Below, piece after piece: positions 1 through 7,460 of a stretch of DNA of 8,875 nt. The stretch covers positions 1-8,875 of the forward strand of contig DATAHN010000116.1 in NCBI GenBank assembly GCA_036263155.1, read 5' to 3'. Numbering within the stretch: position 1 is the first letter of the stretch; every line of letters starts with the position of its first letter. The position numbers were made by a program, and so were the translations under genes. The stretch is from DASUBN01 sp036263155. GTDB lineage: Bacteria > Pseudomonadota > Gammaproteobacteria > Natronospirales > REEB76. The notes under the pieces were generated by a model, which was given only the letters and a program-made list of their open reading frames with translations, did not search any database and had not been told where the DNA came from.

Positions 1-3000
1 GCGGTGATGTTGACGTTGCCGTCCGCCACCAGGGTGCCCTGGCCGCCGTGCTTGCCATAGACACTGGCGCCAGAGGCATTGTCGTAGCTGAAGCCGTAGA
101 TGGACAGATCACCACCCGCCTTCGCGGTGAAGTTGCCGGCGGTGGCGTTCAGGGTCACGGAGTTACGAGCGGTCATGTTCGCCACGCCGCTGCTGGCCGA
201 GATCAAGGCGCTGTATGCGTTGGAATCGTAGCCGCCGAAGATCGAGAGCTGACCCGTGCCGCCCGCAGTGAGCGCAATGGACGTGCCGGTGATCTTGATC
301 GAGGCGTCCGCCGTGAAGTTCGCAGTGCCCCCATGATAGGCGAGCGCCGACGCACTATAGGCGTTGTAGTACGACTCACCCCAGATGCCGAGCGTGCCCG
401 CGGCGGTGGCGGTGAAAGCGCCGCCGGCCGTGAGGTTGACGTTGGCTTTGGTGGTGAAATTCGCCTTGCCGAGGTTATCCGCCGAGGCCGCAGCGGCATA
501 ACCATTGTACTCGTAGCCGCCGTAGATGTTTATCTCACCGGTGCCGGTGGCGGTCAGCTTCATGGCACCGCCGGCGGTGATGTTCACGGAGGCATCGTCC
601 ACCACGCTGGCCGAGCCAGCGTGATCCGCCGAGGCGTAACCGTTGTAGCCTGCGTAGGAATAGCCGCCGTAGATGGACAGGTCGCCGCCCGCGGAGGCCG
701 TGAAGGTGCTACCGGCCTTGATGTTCACGGTGCCATTGGCGGTGAACTTGGCCACACCGCCGTAGTTGGCGGTCGCGCCGGCGCTGTAGCCGTTGTAGTA
801 CTCCTGACCATAGATATACAGCGCGTCAGCCGCGGTGGCGGTGAAAGCGCCGCCGGCGGTCATGTTCACGCCGCTCTTGGCGACGAAGTTCGCCAGGCCG
901 TGGTTGGTGCCAGACGCGCTGCCGTAGTAGCCGTTGGACTCGTATCCGCCGTAGATGGACAGGTCCCCGGTACCACCGGCCTTAAGCGTGATGCCGCCGG
1001 CCGCAGCGATGTTCACCGTGGCGTCGTTGAAAGCGCCCGCCGAACCGCTGTAGTACGCCTGCGCATAGCCTTCATAACCGTTCTCTTCATATCCGCCATA
1101 GATATACAGGTTGCCGTTGCCTGCGGAAGCCAGGAAGCCCGCACCGGTCTTGATGTTCACACTGCCGTTCGCGGTGTACTTGGCGACGGCCGAGGTGCTG
1201 GCCTTGGCGCCACCGCTGTAGCCGTTGTAATACTCGGCGGCGTAGATGCTGAGCCCGGCTCCCGCCTTGGCGGTGAACGCACCGCCGGCGGTGATGTTCA
1301 CGCTGCCCTTGGCATTGAAGTTGGCCACGCCCTGGTTGCTGGCCGAGGCTTCCGCGCTGTAGCCGTTGGACTCGTAGCCGGCGTAGATGTTCAGGTCGCC
1401 GGTGCTGTTGGCCTTGAGGGTGATGTTGCCGCCCGCGGTGATGTTCACCGAGTTGTCGTCCAGCACGTTCGCCGTGCCCTGGTGATAGGCGTCGGCGTAG
1501 CCATTGTAGCCGTTCTCGTAGTAGCCGCCGTAGATGGACAGGGTGGTACCCGCGGACGCGAGGAACGTGGTGCCCGCCTTGATGTTCACGCTGCCGTTGG
1601 CGGTGAACCTGGCCGCGCCGCCGTTATCGCCGCTCGCGCCGGCGCTTTCGCCGTTGTAGTACTCCTGGCCGTAGATATATATCTCGCTGGCGGTGCTCGT
1701 CACCTTCACGGCGCCGCCGGCACTGATGTTCACCGAGGTATCGGTATCCAATGCTGCCTTGCCGCCATGATCAGCCTTGGCTTCGGCACTGTAGCCGTTG
1801 TACTCATAGCCGCCGTAGATGGAGCCGCCGCTGCCCTCGACGGTGAAGTTGCCGGCCGCAGTGATGTTCACCGAGGCATCGGCGTTCAGCGTGGCAGTAC
1901 CGTTGTTGTCCGCGGTGGCGGTGGCATATTCGGCGTTATAGGAGTAGCCGCCGTAGATCTCGAACCACTTGGCCGTGGACAGGAGCACGTTGTTGCCGCT
2001 GATGTTCACCGAGGCGTCCACGTTCATCATCGCCGTGGCGCCCGAGCCGCTGGCGGAAGCGGAAGCATACGAGGCAGTCTCGTCATAGCCGCCGTAGATG
2101 GACAGGTCGCGGGCGTTGGCACCGGTGTTCTTGATGGTCACGTCACCACTGGCTTTAAGGGTCACGCCAGCCAGGGCGGTCACCGCGGCAGAGCCGCCGT
2201 GGCTGGCCTTGGCGGTGGCGTTGTAGCCGTTGGCGTCCCAGCCGGCGATGGAGATATAGCCCTTGGTCTGGTCCCCGGTGCTGATGGTGATGCCGCCGCT
2301 GGCGACGCTCACCACCGTGCTCTCGTCGGCGGATATCTTCGCGACGCCATGGTGCTTCGCGGACGCACTGGCGCTGTAAGCCGCATCCGAGCCGCCGGTG
2401 ATCTCCAGGTTGTGGCTGGAGCCGCTGCCCGTGAGTGTCGCGCTGAACTTGGTGGCCGCCGCTATCCTGACACCGCCATTGGCCGCAGCCGTCGCTTGGC
2501 CGAAGTCGCTGGCCGAGGCCATGTTGTAATACGCCACGTAGTAGTTCTGCGCGTGCACGCCGAGGTCGCCCGCCGCCTTCAACGTCACCGTGCCGGCCTT
2601 GATGTTGATGCCGGTATCGGCCACGAGCGACGCCTGGGCGTGATGGAACGCGAGTTCGCTGGCGTTATAAGCGTTGTACTCATAGCCGGCATAGATCGAG
2701 AGGTCGCCCCCGGCGCTGGCGGTGAACGCACCGCCGGCGGTCAGGCTCACGTTGGACTTGGCGGTAGCCGATGCGACACCCGCATGGCTGGCGCTTATCG
2801 CGCCGGACGCCCCGACGTAGGAAGAGCCGCCGTAGATGCTGAGGTCTCCGCCGGCCTTCAGCGTCGTGGCCGATCCGGAAGTGATCTTCACGGACGCATC
2901 GCCGTCGAGGGTCGCCTGGCCACCATGCTTGGCAGTGGCATCCGCCTGGTAGAGGTTGTAGCTGCCACCGTAGATGGCGAGGTCGGAGCCGGCGCTGGCC

Positions 3001-6000
3001 TTGAAGGTGCCGCTGGCATCGATGGTGATGTTGCTCTTGCCGATGATGGTCGCCACGCCCTTGCTGTCTGCGCTCGCGGCGGCACCGTCAAGGTTTTCTT
3101 CATCGGCAAACACGTTCAGGTCCTTGCCTGCGCTCAAGGTCACGTTGGTCCCGCTGATGGAGACTGCGCCCTGGGCATTGATGGTGGCGGTGGCGCCGGC
3201 GCCGTAGGCGGTCGCGACCGCGCCTGAGCCGTTCTCGGAAGACGTCCAGATGGATGCCGTGCCGTTCTTGGTGGTGATGCTGACCGCACCGCCCGCAGAC
3301 AGGATGAGGTTGCCCTTGCCGGTGACCGCGGCGCTGCCGCCGTCGCTCACGTAGGCGCTGGCACTGTAATCCGCGTAGCTGCCAGCGAGCTTAAGAGCCA
3401 GGGTGTGACTCGCGGCCGTGCGGAGGCCGGTGGTGATGTTCATGGCGCCGCCGGCGGTGATCTTCACGGTGCTGTCCGCGCCGATGAGCGCGGTGCCGCC
3501 GTGGTACGCCAGGGCATCGGCACTGTACCCCGCCGCGCCAGCGGGTTCGATAGTCAGCGCACCACCATCGACACTGCCGGTGAGGCTCGCGGTGAAATTG
3601 CCCGCCGCATTGATGGTGACGGTGGCATCGGCCGCCAGCTTCGCCACGCCGTGGCTGGAGGCCCGGGCGGTGGCGGATTCAGCGGCGTTTCCGCCGCCGG
3701 TGACGGACAGGGTCTGTCCGCCGGTGAGGAGCTTGACGTTGTTGCCGGACAGGCTGACGCCAGCGTCACCTGCGATGTTGGCGACGGCGCCGCTGCTCTG
3801 GGCCTGGGCATAGGCCTCGTAGGCCACGTTGCTGCCGCCGTCGATCGTGAGGGTATTGCTGGCGGACGCGGTGATGTTGCCGCCGGCCTTGAGGGTCACG
3901 GAACCATCCGCACTGAGCTTCGCGCTGCCGCCATGGGCCGCCTGCGCCCGCGCCTGCACCAGCGTGCTCCCGGAGGTGGGGCTGCCCAGGAAGCTGCCGC
4001 TGTAGTGGCTCACTTGGCTGCCGGCCACATTGTTGCCGCCACGCACCTCGACGTTGGCACCCTTGAGGGAGATGGCGCCGGTGGTGACCAGGGACACATG
4101 GGCCTGCACGTTCGCCACGGCCTTGCCGCCACCGGCAGAGTTGCTGGCGAGTACGCCGATACCTGCAGCAGCGGAATCGCCGCCTGACAGGTAGACACCG
4201 GAAGCGATATCGGTGAGCACGATGCCACCGGCGCCGGCCTTGAGGCTGGCATTCGCCGATACCGCGAGGCTCGCCGAAGCGTTCTTCTGGGAAGCGTTGA
4301 CGATGGTCTGGTCGTAATTGACGAAGGTGACGTTGCAGTTGCCGCTGCAGCTAGTGTTGCCGGAACTCAGGGCCGCACCGCCCGCATTCGCGCCGCTGCG
4401 CACGCGGATGAGGGTGCCGGTGAGCGCGATCTCATTGCCCGCCGTGAGAGATGCATCAGCGTGGGCCGTAACGGTGGCCTTGGCGCTGGAATCCTGCGCC
4501 AGCACCGATATGCCGCTGTCCACACTGTCGCCGCCGGCGACCGTGAGACCCACGGCACCGATGTTGATGTCACGGCCGGCGGTTACGGTCGCGTTCGCGT
4601 TGGTCGTCAACTTGGCTTGCTGGCCGACGGCGTCGGTCCGCACGTATGCGCCCGCGCCATTCCCGGCGACCAGCGCGCTGGCAGCCGAGATGTTCACGTC
4701 GCGTGCCGCGGTGAGGGTGACGCTGGCGTCGGCCATCGCTGAAACGACGGCCTGGCTGTCACTTGCGACGGCGCCGGCGGCGAAACCTGCCTCCACCGCG
4801 ACGAATGAGGCGGAAAGATTGATGTCGCGACCGGCACTAACGCTGACGGTGTTCTTGACCACCGCCGACTTGCCGCCTGCGGAAACGTCAGCGATGGCGC
4901 TGCCGCCGCCGATCTGCACGGTACGGCCGCTGATACTCACGTCATCACCGGCGCCCAGGACGATCGAATGGTCGACGGTCTTGGTGCCAGTCGTGGCCAA
5001 CGCACCCGCGTCGTTGCCAGCGATGTAGACACCGTTGGTGCTGCCACTGCCGCTCGCGTGGATGGTGAGCGTATCCGTATGAGTGGCGGCGTTGCCGTCG
5101 TCCGCCACGATCGTGATGCGGGCGGCATCGCCGATCTGGACAGTCTTGCCTTCCAGGTCGATGTCTTTCTTCGCCGACAGCGTGATATCCCCGCTGCTCA
5201 TGTTGCCGATGAACACGCCGACGCCGCCCGGGGCAAAGTGAGCCCCCGACTGGATCCCGTGGATGAACTTACTCGTGTAGATGGATTCCTCGATATACAG
5301 GCCGTAGCCATGATCCACGAGGTTCACGCCATAACCTGCCAAGCCGCCGGCACTGCCGATGGCCGCGTCCAATATCAACTGACCGTAGCCGGCGGAAAGC
5401 GTGAGGTTGCCGGCGCCCGTGTAGTTAAGGTGCTTGGCGGTGATACTGATGTCATTGCCGTTGGAGGCGGTGCCCTTGTTGTAGATGCCATGGTCCAGGC
5501 TGATGGTCTTACCGGCAGTGAGCGTCACTGCGCCGCTCATGCCGCCGCCCGAGGCGGCACCAATGGCACCCTTGATGGTGAGGTTGCTGGCCGCGCTGAT
5601 GCTCAGCGGCGCGCCGCTGCTGGTGACGAACTCGTTCGCGGTGAGCTTGATGCTCTTGCCGGACTTGATGCCGCCCACGTCGAGGATGCCCTCGCCGCTG
5701 GCGAGCATGGTGACGTTGCCCGCGTTGCTCACCAGGCCATGTAGGAAGATGTCGCCCGCCGCCTGCAGATTGAGGTCGCCGGTGCTGCCGGCATCGATGG
5801 TGTTGGCAGCGAGTGTGATGGAGCCAGTGGCTTTAACAGAAGGCTTGAGCACGCCATTCACGGTCACGGCCGGAGCCAGGTGGATATGGCCGTTGGTACC
5901 CGCGTTGAGATTGACGCTGCCCGCCGCGATGCGGCCGAAGCTCATGTTGGCATTGTGGGTGCCGGCCGAAGAGGCGTTGTAGACGTTCGCGGTGAAATCA

Positions 6001-7349
6001 CCGGCGATGTTCACGTTCACACCTTCAAGCTCGATGTCGCCGCCATGGCCCACGGTCAGGGTCAGGTCACCGCTGCCGGTGGCGACGATCTTGTTCACGT
6101 TACTGGAAGCGGCGATGGTCTCGCCGGCCGCGATAGTCAGGTTGGCATTGGAGTTGAGCGTGGTCTGGATGAACTGCACGCCGATATGGCCGGTGCCAGA
6201 GGTGCCAGTGGGCGTACCCGCGCTGGTATTGGAATTGCCCGAGCCGATGATCACGGTGCCCGGATCGAGCAGCATGTTGCCACCCTTGCCGAGCTTGGCC
6301 GAGCCGCGCACGTTGATGGTGTTACCCGAGATCTCCAGGCTGCCGCCCTTGGCCCCCTGTCCGGAGGCGTCGATGAGGGAGGCCTGGGTCAGGGTGGTAC
6401 GGCCGTCGCCCTTGAGGATGATGTCGCCGCCGGCGATGCCGCCGTGGTCGGCCGCAGCGGTGAGGTTGCCTGCGTTCTCGATGTTGCCGCCGGTGGCGGT
6501 GAGGTAGATGTGGCCCTTGGAGGCGGTCAGGGACTTGGCTTCTATCAGGCCCGTGTTGTTGACCACCGTGGCCTTGAGGGCATTGGCGACGTCGGCGGTC
6601 ATGATGACGGTGCCGCCGTCGGCGATGAGGGAGCCTGCGTTCTTGACCCCGGCGTAGTTGGAGAGCGTCGCCTGGTCCACGGCGAAGTGGACGAGCTTGT
6701 TGCCGTTGAGGTCCAGGGTGGCCTTGGAGCCGGCCGCGAGGATGACGTGGCCGGACTGGGCGGAGATGATGCCGGAGTTCTCGGCATAGTCGCCGGCGAG
6801 GATGACGTAGCCGCCGTTGTGGGCGCGGATCCGGCCCTCGTTGACGAGCTTGGCATCCGGGGAGCCGCCGTGGTCGAACACGTAGTTGCCGGACAGGAAG
6901 TTGGCGTCGGTGATGTCGATGGTGGAGGCCAGGAAGCCCTGGACGTCGATGGAGGCGCCCTTGCCGAAGAACACGCCGTTGGTGTTGACCAGGAACACCT
7001 GGCCGTTACCGGACAGGGTGCCGAGGATGCTGCTGGGGGTGCCGCCCACCACGCGGTTCAAGACCACCGCGGAGCTGGAGGGCTGCAGGAACTGGACGTA
7101 CTGGCCCTTGCCGATGTTGAACTGTTGCCAGTTGATGATCGCGCTCTGGCTCGCCTGGTTGATCACCATGCCGTTCGCGTTCGGGGTGCCGATGGTGGCC
7201 TGGCCGGCCACCACTTGGCCTCCGCTCGGGTTCGCCAGGGCCAGGATCGGCGTGAAGGCTCCCACTCCGAGACTAAGGTGCGCGCCCTTCTTGAGCAGCG
7301 ACTTGACGCTGCTGTTCAGGGGGTGGCTCTTCAGGCTGCGGTACGACAT
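1..7349 (-). CDS. Giant TpsA exoprotein, filamentous haemagglutinin-like adhesin (partial, C-terminus outside window)
   Basis: This is the secreted partner of a two-partner (type Vb) secretion pair and probably a cell-surface adhesin. The frame runs from the ATG at 7349 to the left edge without a stop, giving 2449 complete codons. The start is fixed by a GAAGGA ribosome binding site 7 nt upstream and an in-frame TAG at 7374-7376. Visible order: signal peptide (residues 1-39), TPS domain (about 40-290) with the family signatures INWQQFNIG, LNRVVGG, GQVFLVNTNG and ASTIDI, a spacer containing the LLDPGTVIIG motif common in large exoproteins (residues 360-369), degenerate repeats from about residue 834, and a Tyr-rich 46-53-residue array from 1440 to the edge. 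Only two Cys codons were found (residues 1001 and 1005). The cognate TpsB lies just upstream on the same strand. The ligand is unknown. No frameshift was seen. Missing are any remaining repeats and the C-terminal anchor or toxin region, so a CdiA-like toxin tip cannot be excluded, although the regular Tyr-rich array favours an adhesin. Confidence 0.95.
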   Translation of the reverse strand, partial: MSYRSLKSHPLNSSVKSLLKKGAHLSLGVGAFTPILALANPSGGQVVAGQATIGTPNANGMVINQASQSAIINWQQFNIGKGQYVQFLQPSSSAVVLNRVVGGTPSSILGTLSGNGQVFLVNTNGVFFGKGASIDVQGFLASTIDITDANFLSGNYVFDHGGSPDAKLVNEGRIRAHNGGYVILAGDYAENSGIISAQSGHVILAAGSKATLDLNGNKLVHFAVDQATLSNYAGVKNAGSLIADGGTVIMTADVANALKATVVNNTGLIEAKSLTASKGHIYLTATGGNIENAGNLTAAADHGGIAGGDIILKGDGRTTLTQASLIDASGQGAKGGSLEISGNTINVRGSAKLGKGGNMLLDPGTVIIGSGNSNTSAGTPTGTSGTGHIGVQFIQTTLNSNANLTIAAGETIAASSNVNKIVATGSGDLTLTVGHGGDIELEGVNVNIAGDFTANVYNASSAGTHNANMSFGRIAAGSVNLNAGTNGHIHLAPAVTVNGVLKPSVKATGSITLAANTIDAGSTGDLNLQAAGDIFLHGLVSNAGNVTMLASGEGILDVGGIKSGKSIKLTANEFVTSSGAPLSISAASNLTIKGAIGAASGGGMSGAVTLTAGKTISLDHGIYNKGTASNGNDISITAKHLNYTGAGNLTLSAGYGQLILDAAIGSAGGLAGYGVNLVDHGYGLYIEESIYTSKFIHGIQSGAHFAPGGVGVFIGNMSSGDITLSAKKDIDLEGKTVQIGDAARITIVADDGNAATHTDTLTIHASGSGSTNGVYIAGNDAGALATTGTKTVDHSIVLGAGDDVSISGRTVQIGGGSAIADVSAGGKSAVVKNTVSVSAGRDINLSASFVAVEAGFAAGAVASDSQAVVSAMADASVTLTAARDVNISAASALVAGNGAGAYVRTDAVGQQAKLTTNANATVTAGRDINIGAVGLTVAGGDSVDSGISVLAQDSSAKATVTAHADASLTAGNEIALTGTLIRVRSGANAGGAALSSGNTSCSGNCNVTFVNYDQTIVNASQKNASASLAVSANASLKAGAGGIVLTDIASGVYLSGGDSAAAGIGVLASNSAGGGKAVANVQAHVSLVTTGAISLKGANVEVRGGNNVAGSQVSHYSGSFLGSPTSGSTLVQARAQAAHGGSAKLSADGSVTLKAGGNITASASNTLTIDGGSNVAYEAYAQAQSSGAVANIAGDAGVSLSGNNVKLLTGGQTLSVTGGGNAAESATARASSHGVAKLAADATVTINAAGNFTASLTGSVDGGALTIEPAGAAGYSADALAYHGGTALIGADSTVKITAGGAMNITTGLRTAASHTLALKLAGSYADYSASAYVSDGGSAAVTGKGNLILSAGGAVSITTKNGTASIWTSSENGSGAVATAYGAGATATINAQGAVSISGTNVTLSAGKDLNVFADEENLDGAAASADSKGVATIIGKSNITIDASGTFKASAGSDLAIYGGSYNLYQADATAKHGGQATLDGDASVKITSGSATTLKAGGDLSIYGGSSYVGASGAISASHAGVASATAKSNVSLTAGGAFTASAGGDLSIYAGYEYNAYNASELAFHHAQASLVADTGINIKAGTVTLKAAGDLGVHAQNYYVAYYNMASASDFGQATAAANGGVRIAAATKFSATLTGSGSSHNLEITGGSDAAYSASASAKHHGVAKISADESTVVSVASGGITISTGDQTKGYISIAGWDANGYNATAKASHGGSAAVTALAGVTLKASGDVTIKNTGANARDLSIYGGYDETASYASASASGSGATAMMNVDASVNISGNNVLLSTAKWFEIYGGYSYNAEYATATADNNGTATLNADASVNITAAGNFTVEGSGGSIYGGYEYNGYSAEAKADHGGKAALDTDTSVNISAGGAVKVTSTASEIYIYGQEYYNGESAGASGDNGGAARFTANGSVNIKAGTTFLASAGTTLSIYGGYYENGYNGYADAYHQGTANVLDDNSVNITAGGNITLKANSTGDLNIYAGYESNGYSAEASASNQGVANFNAKGSVNITAGGAFTAKAGAGLSIYAAEYYNGYSGGAKASTSAVAKYTANGSVNIKTGAGFLASAGNGNLYIYGGYEENGYEGYAQAYYSGSAGAFNDATVNIAAAGGITLKAGGTGDLSIYGGYESNGYYGSASGTNHGLANFVAKSGVNMTAGGAFTATAADALYIYGQEYYNGYSAGATANYGGVAKFTANGTVNIKAGSTFTASAGGDLSIYGGYSYAGYNGYASADHAGSASVVDDASVNITAGGAMKLTATGTGEINIYGGYEYNGYAAAASADNLGKANFTTKANVNLTAGGAFTATAAGTLGIWGESYYNAYSASALAYHGGTANFTADASIKITGTSIALTAGGTGQLSIFGGYDSNAYSALISASSGVANMTARNSVTLNATAGNFTAKAGGDLSIYGFSYDNASGASVYGKHGGQGTLVADGNVNIT
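159..587 (-). repeat. Three-unit block 4 of the Tyr-rich array (A and B clear, third unit diverged)
   Basis: Units of 49, 47 and 47 residues, 429 bp in total. A has VNITAGGAMKLTATGTGEIN and the tail ANFTTKA. B has VNLTAGGAFTATA, GESYYNAYSASA and NFTADA. The third unit (299-159) begins IKITGTSIALTAGG and carries FGGYDSNAYSA, which does not fit the C character. The strict three-unit order therefore ends here, and the next unit (158-15) also departs from it. Confidence 0.65.
588..1016 (-). repeat. Three-unit block 3 (A-B-C) of the Tyr-rich array
   Basis: Units of 49, 47 and 47 residues, 429 bp in total. A has GITLKAGGTGDLSIYGGYES and the tail ANFVAKS. B has VNMTAGGAFTATA, GQEYYNGYSAGA and KFTANG. 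C has VNIKAGSTFTASAG, GGYSYAGYNGYASA and the tail VVDDA. Confidence 0.85.
1017..1448 (-). repeat. Three-unit block 2 (A-B-C) of the Tyr-rich array
   Basis: Units of 49, 47 and 48 residues, 432 bp in total. A has NITLKANSTGDLNIYAGYES and the tail ANFNAKG. B has GGAFTAKA, EYYNGYSGGA and KYTANG. C has VNIKTGAGFLASAG, GGYEENGYEGYAQA and the tail FNDA. It matches block 3 position by position more clearly than neighbouring units within a block match each other. Confidence 0.85.
1449..1871 (-). repeat. Three-unit block 1 (A-B-C) of the Tyr-rich array
   Basis: Units of 46, 48 and 47 residues. A carries SIYGGYEYNGYSAEA, B carries IYIYGQEYYNGESAGA and ends in RFTANG, and C begins VNIKAGTTFLASAG and carries GGYYENGYNGYADA with the tail VLDDN. 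The same A, B and C characters recur in the following blocks. Its A unit lacks the T-G-D-L segment of later A units, so this is the most diverged block. Confidence 0.75.
3033..4850 (-). repeat. Degenerate coding repeats, about 46-68 residues, A-G-R-D-I-N-I / K-A-G-G-N-I type
   Basis: Residues about 834-1439. Repeated starts include SVSAGRDINLSA, TLTAARDVNISA, TVTAGRDINIGA, SLTAGNEIALTG, TLKAGGNITASA and KITAGGAMNITT, each followed 25-40 residues later by a segment such as SSGAVANI, SHGVAKLAA or HGGTALIG. The layout is that of the Tyr-rich array downstream, but lengths vary and the Tyr-rich core is missing. One unit carries an insert with the CSGNC motif (residues 1001-1005). These look like older, diverged members of the same repeat family. 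Unit borders are approximate. Confidence 0.75.
4851..6479 (-). other. Beta-helical spacer region of the TpsA
   Basis: Residues about 291-833. Rich in Gly, Ala, Ser, Thr and Asn with short alternating hydrophobic strands, as expected of a right-handed beta-helix. It includes LLDPGTVIIG at 360-369 and a nearby segment ending in TTLNSNANLTIAAGETI, both typical of FHA/HMW-type exoproteins after the TPS domain. Its repetition is irregular: short I-T-L-x-A, N-L-T-I-K and D-I-x-L motifs recur without fixed spacing. No catalytic motif was recognised. Confidence 0.7.
6480..7232 (-). other. TPS / haemagglutination-activity secretion domain
   Basis: Residues about 40-290 of the TpsA. In this family the domain is recognised by the POTRA domains of the partner TpsB and starts folding of the beta-helix outside the cell. 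Signatures in order are MVINQASQSAIINW (61-74), FNIGKGQYVQFLQP (77-90), VVLNRVVGG (95-103), GQVFLVNTNGVFFGKGA (116-132) and GFLASTIDI (138-146). The usual N-P-N-G turn motif appears as N-T-N-G (122-125), a Pro-to-Thr change. The right border is approximate; residues 250-290 already look like the general spacer (V-V-N-N-T-G-L-I-E-A). Confidence 0.92.
7233..7349 (-). other. Sec signal peptide of the TpsA protein with a long basic n-region
   Basis: Residues 1-39. The n-region of about 22 residues is polar and basic (Arg4, Lys7, Lys16, Lys20, Lys21). It is followed by the hydrophobic stretch AHLSLGVGAFTPILALA, with a probable cleavage after Ala-Leu-Ala39 just before NPSGG. Long n-regions are common in TpsA proteins, but the conserved Extended Signal Peptide Region consensus of many large type V proteins (M-N-[KR]-x-[YF]-[RK]-x-x-[WY]) is not evident. 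The cleavage site is a prediction from the A-x-A pattern. Confidence 0.8.
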
Positions 7350-7356
7350 GGTGTGT

Positions 7357-7362
7357 TCCTTC
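7357..7362 (-). promoter_or_regulatory. Ribosome binding site of the TpsA gene
   Basis: GAAGGA on the minus strand, 7 nt before the ATG at 7349. Together with the in-frame TAG at 7374-7376 it settles the start codon. Confidence 0.85.
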
Positions 7363-7395
7363 AAAGAGTCAAGCTAACGATCGACCTAAACGAAG

Positions 7396-7422
7396 ACGCC
7401 ACCGCAGAAGCTGCGGTGGCGT
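7396..7422 (-). promoter_or_regulatory. Perfect 12-bp hairpin in the tpsA leader
   Basis: Read on the minus strand, the arm ACGCCACCGCAG, a 3-nt loop CTT and the exactly complementary arm form a 12-bp stem ending 46 nt before the ATG. It is followed by CTTCGTTTAG, which is too poor in U for a textbook intrinsic terminator. It could be an attenuator, an mRNA-stabilising or processing element, or a site bound as DNA. The sequence does not tell which. Confidence 0.6.
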
Positions 7423-7460
7423 GCGATATGAAATCGGGGCATAGGGGATGGGCGTGCGGG

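Larger units (their letters stand above)
15..3032 (-). repeat. Tandem Tyr-rich array of 21 coding units, 46-53 residues (138-159 bp) each
   Basis: Taking V of the V-N-I motif as the first residue, units begin at 3032, 2891, 2750, 2609, 2471, 2312, 2165, 2009, 1871, 1733, 1589, 1448, 1301, 1160, 1016, 869, 728, 587, 440, 299 and 158; a 22nd begins at 14 and is cut by the window. The consensus has three parts: V-N-I-T-A-G-G-A-F-T-A-x-A, then L-S-I-Y-G-G-Y-E-Y-N-G-Y-S-A, then a tail such as A-D-H-G-G-x-A-x-F-x-A-N-G-S. All spacings are multiples of 3, so the array is a protein repeat. Each unit probably forms two or three turns of a beta-solenoid, with the Tyr-rich loops stacked on one face (inference). 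Confidence 0.92.

Noticed and set aside
203..505. Short minus-strand and other plus-strand frames inside TpsA (for example 203-505, 2974-3207, 4318-5028, 6599-6856)
   Set aside because: They overlap the long, domain-supported TpsA frame, are rich in Ala, Pro, Arg and Ser as expected of shifted frames in G+C-rich DNA, and show no domain.
1..1871. CRISPR array or non-coding satellite as the explanation of the regular repeats
   Set aside because: Periods of 138-159 bp are all multiples of 3, with a conserved reading frame and protein motif. There are no short identical repeats with unrelated spacers.
48..3227. Plus-strand open frame of 1059 codons opposite the Tyr-rich array
   Set aside because: Its codons lie exactly on the codons of the TpsA gene, so a stop could only arise where TpsA uses TTA, CTA or TCA. 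Those are rare here, and the frame does end opposite a TCA Ser codon. The protein is low-complexity D-V-H/G-G/A-V-D text mirroring the repeat, with no ribosome binding site or domain.
1..7349. Classical (type Va) autotransporter or ice-nucleation protein
   Set aside because: The N-terminal TPS domain and the adjacent TpsB gene identify two-partner secretion. The ice-nucleation octapeptide pattern (A-G-Y-G-S-T) is absent; only the idea of stacked Tyr is shared.
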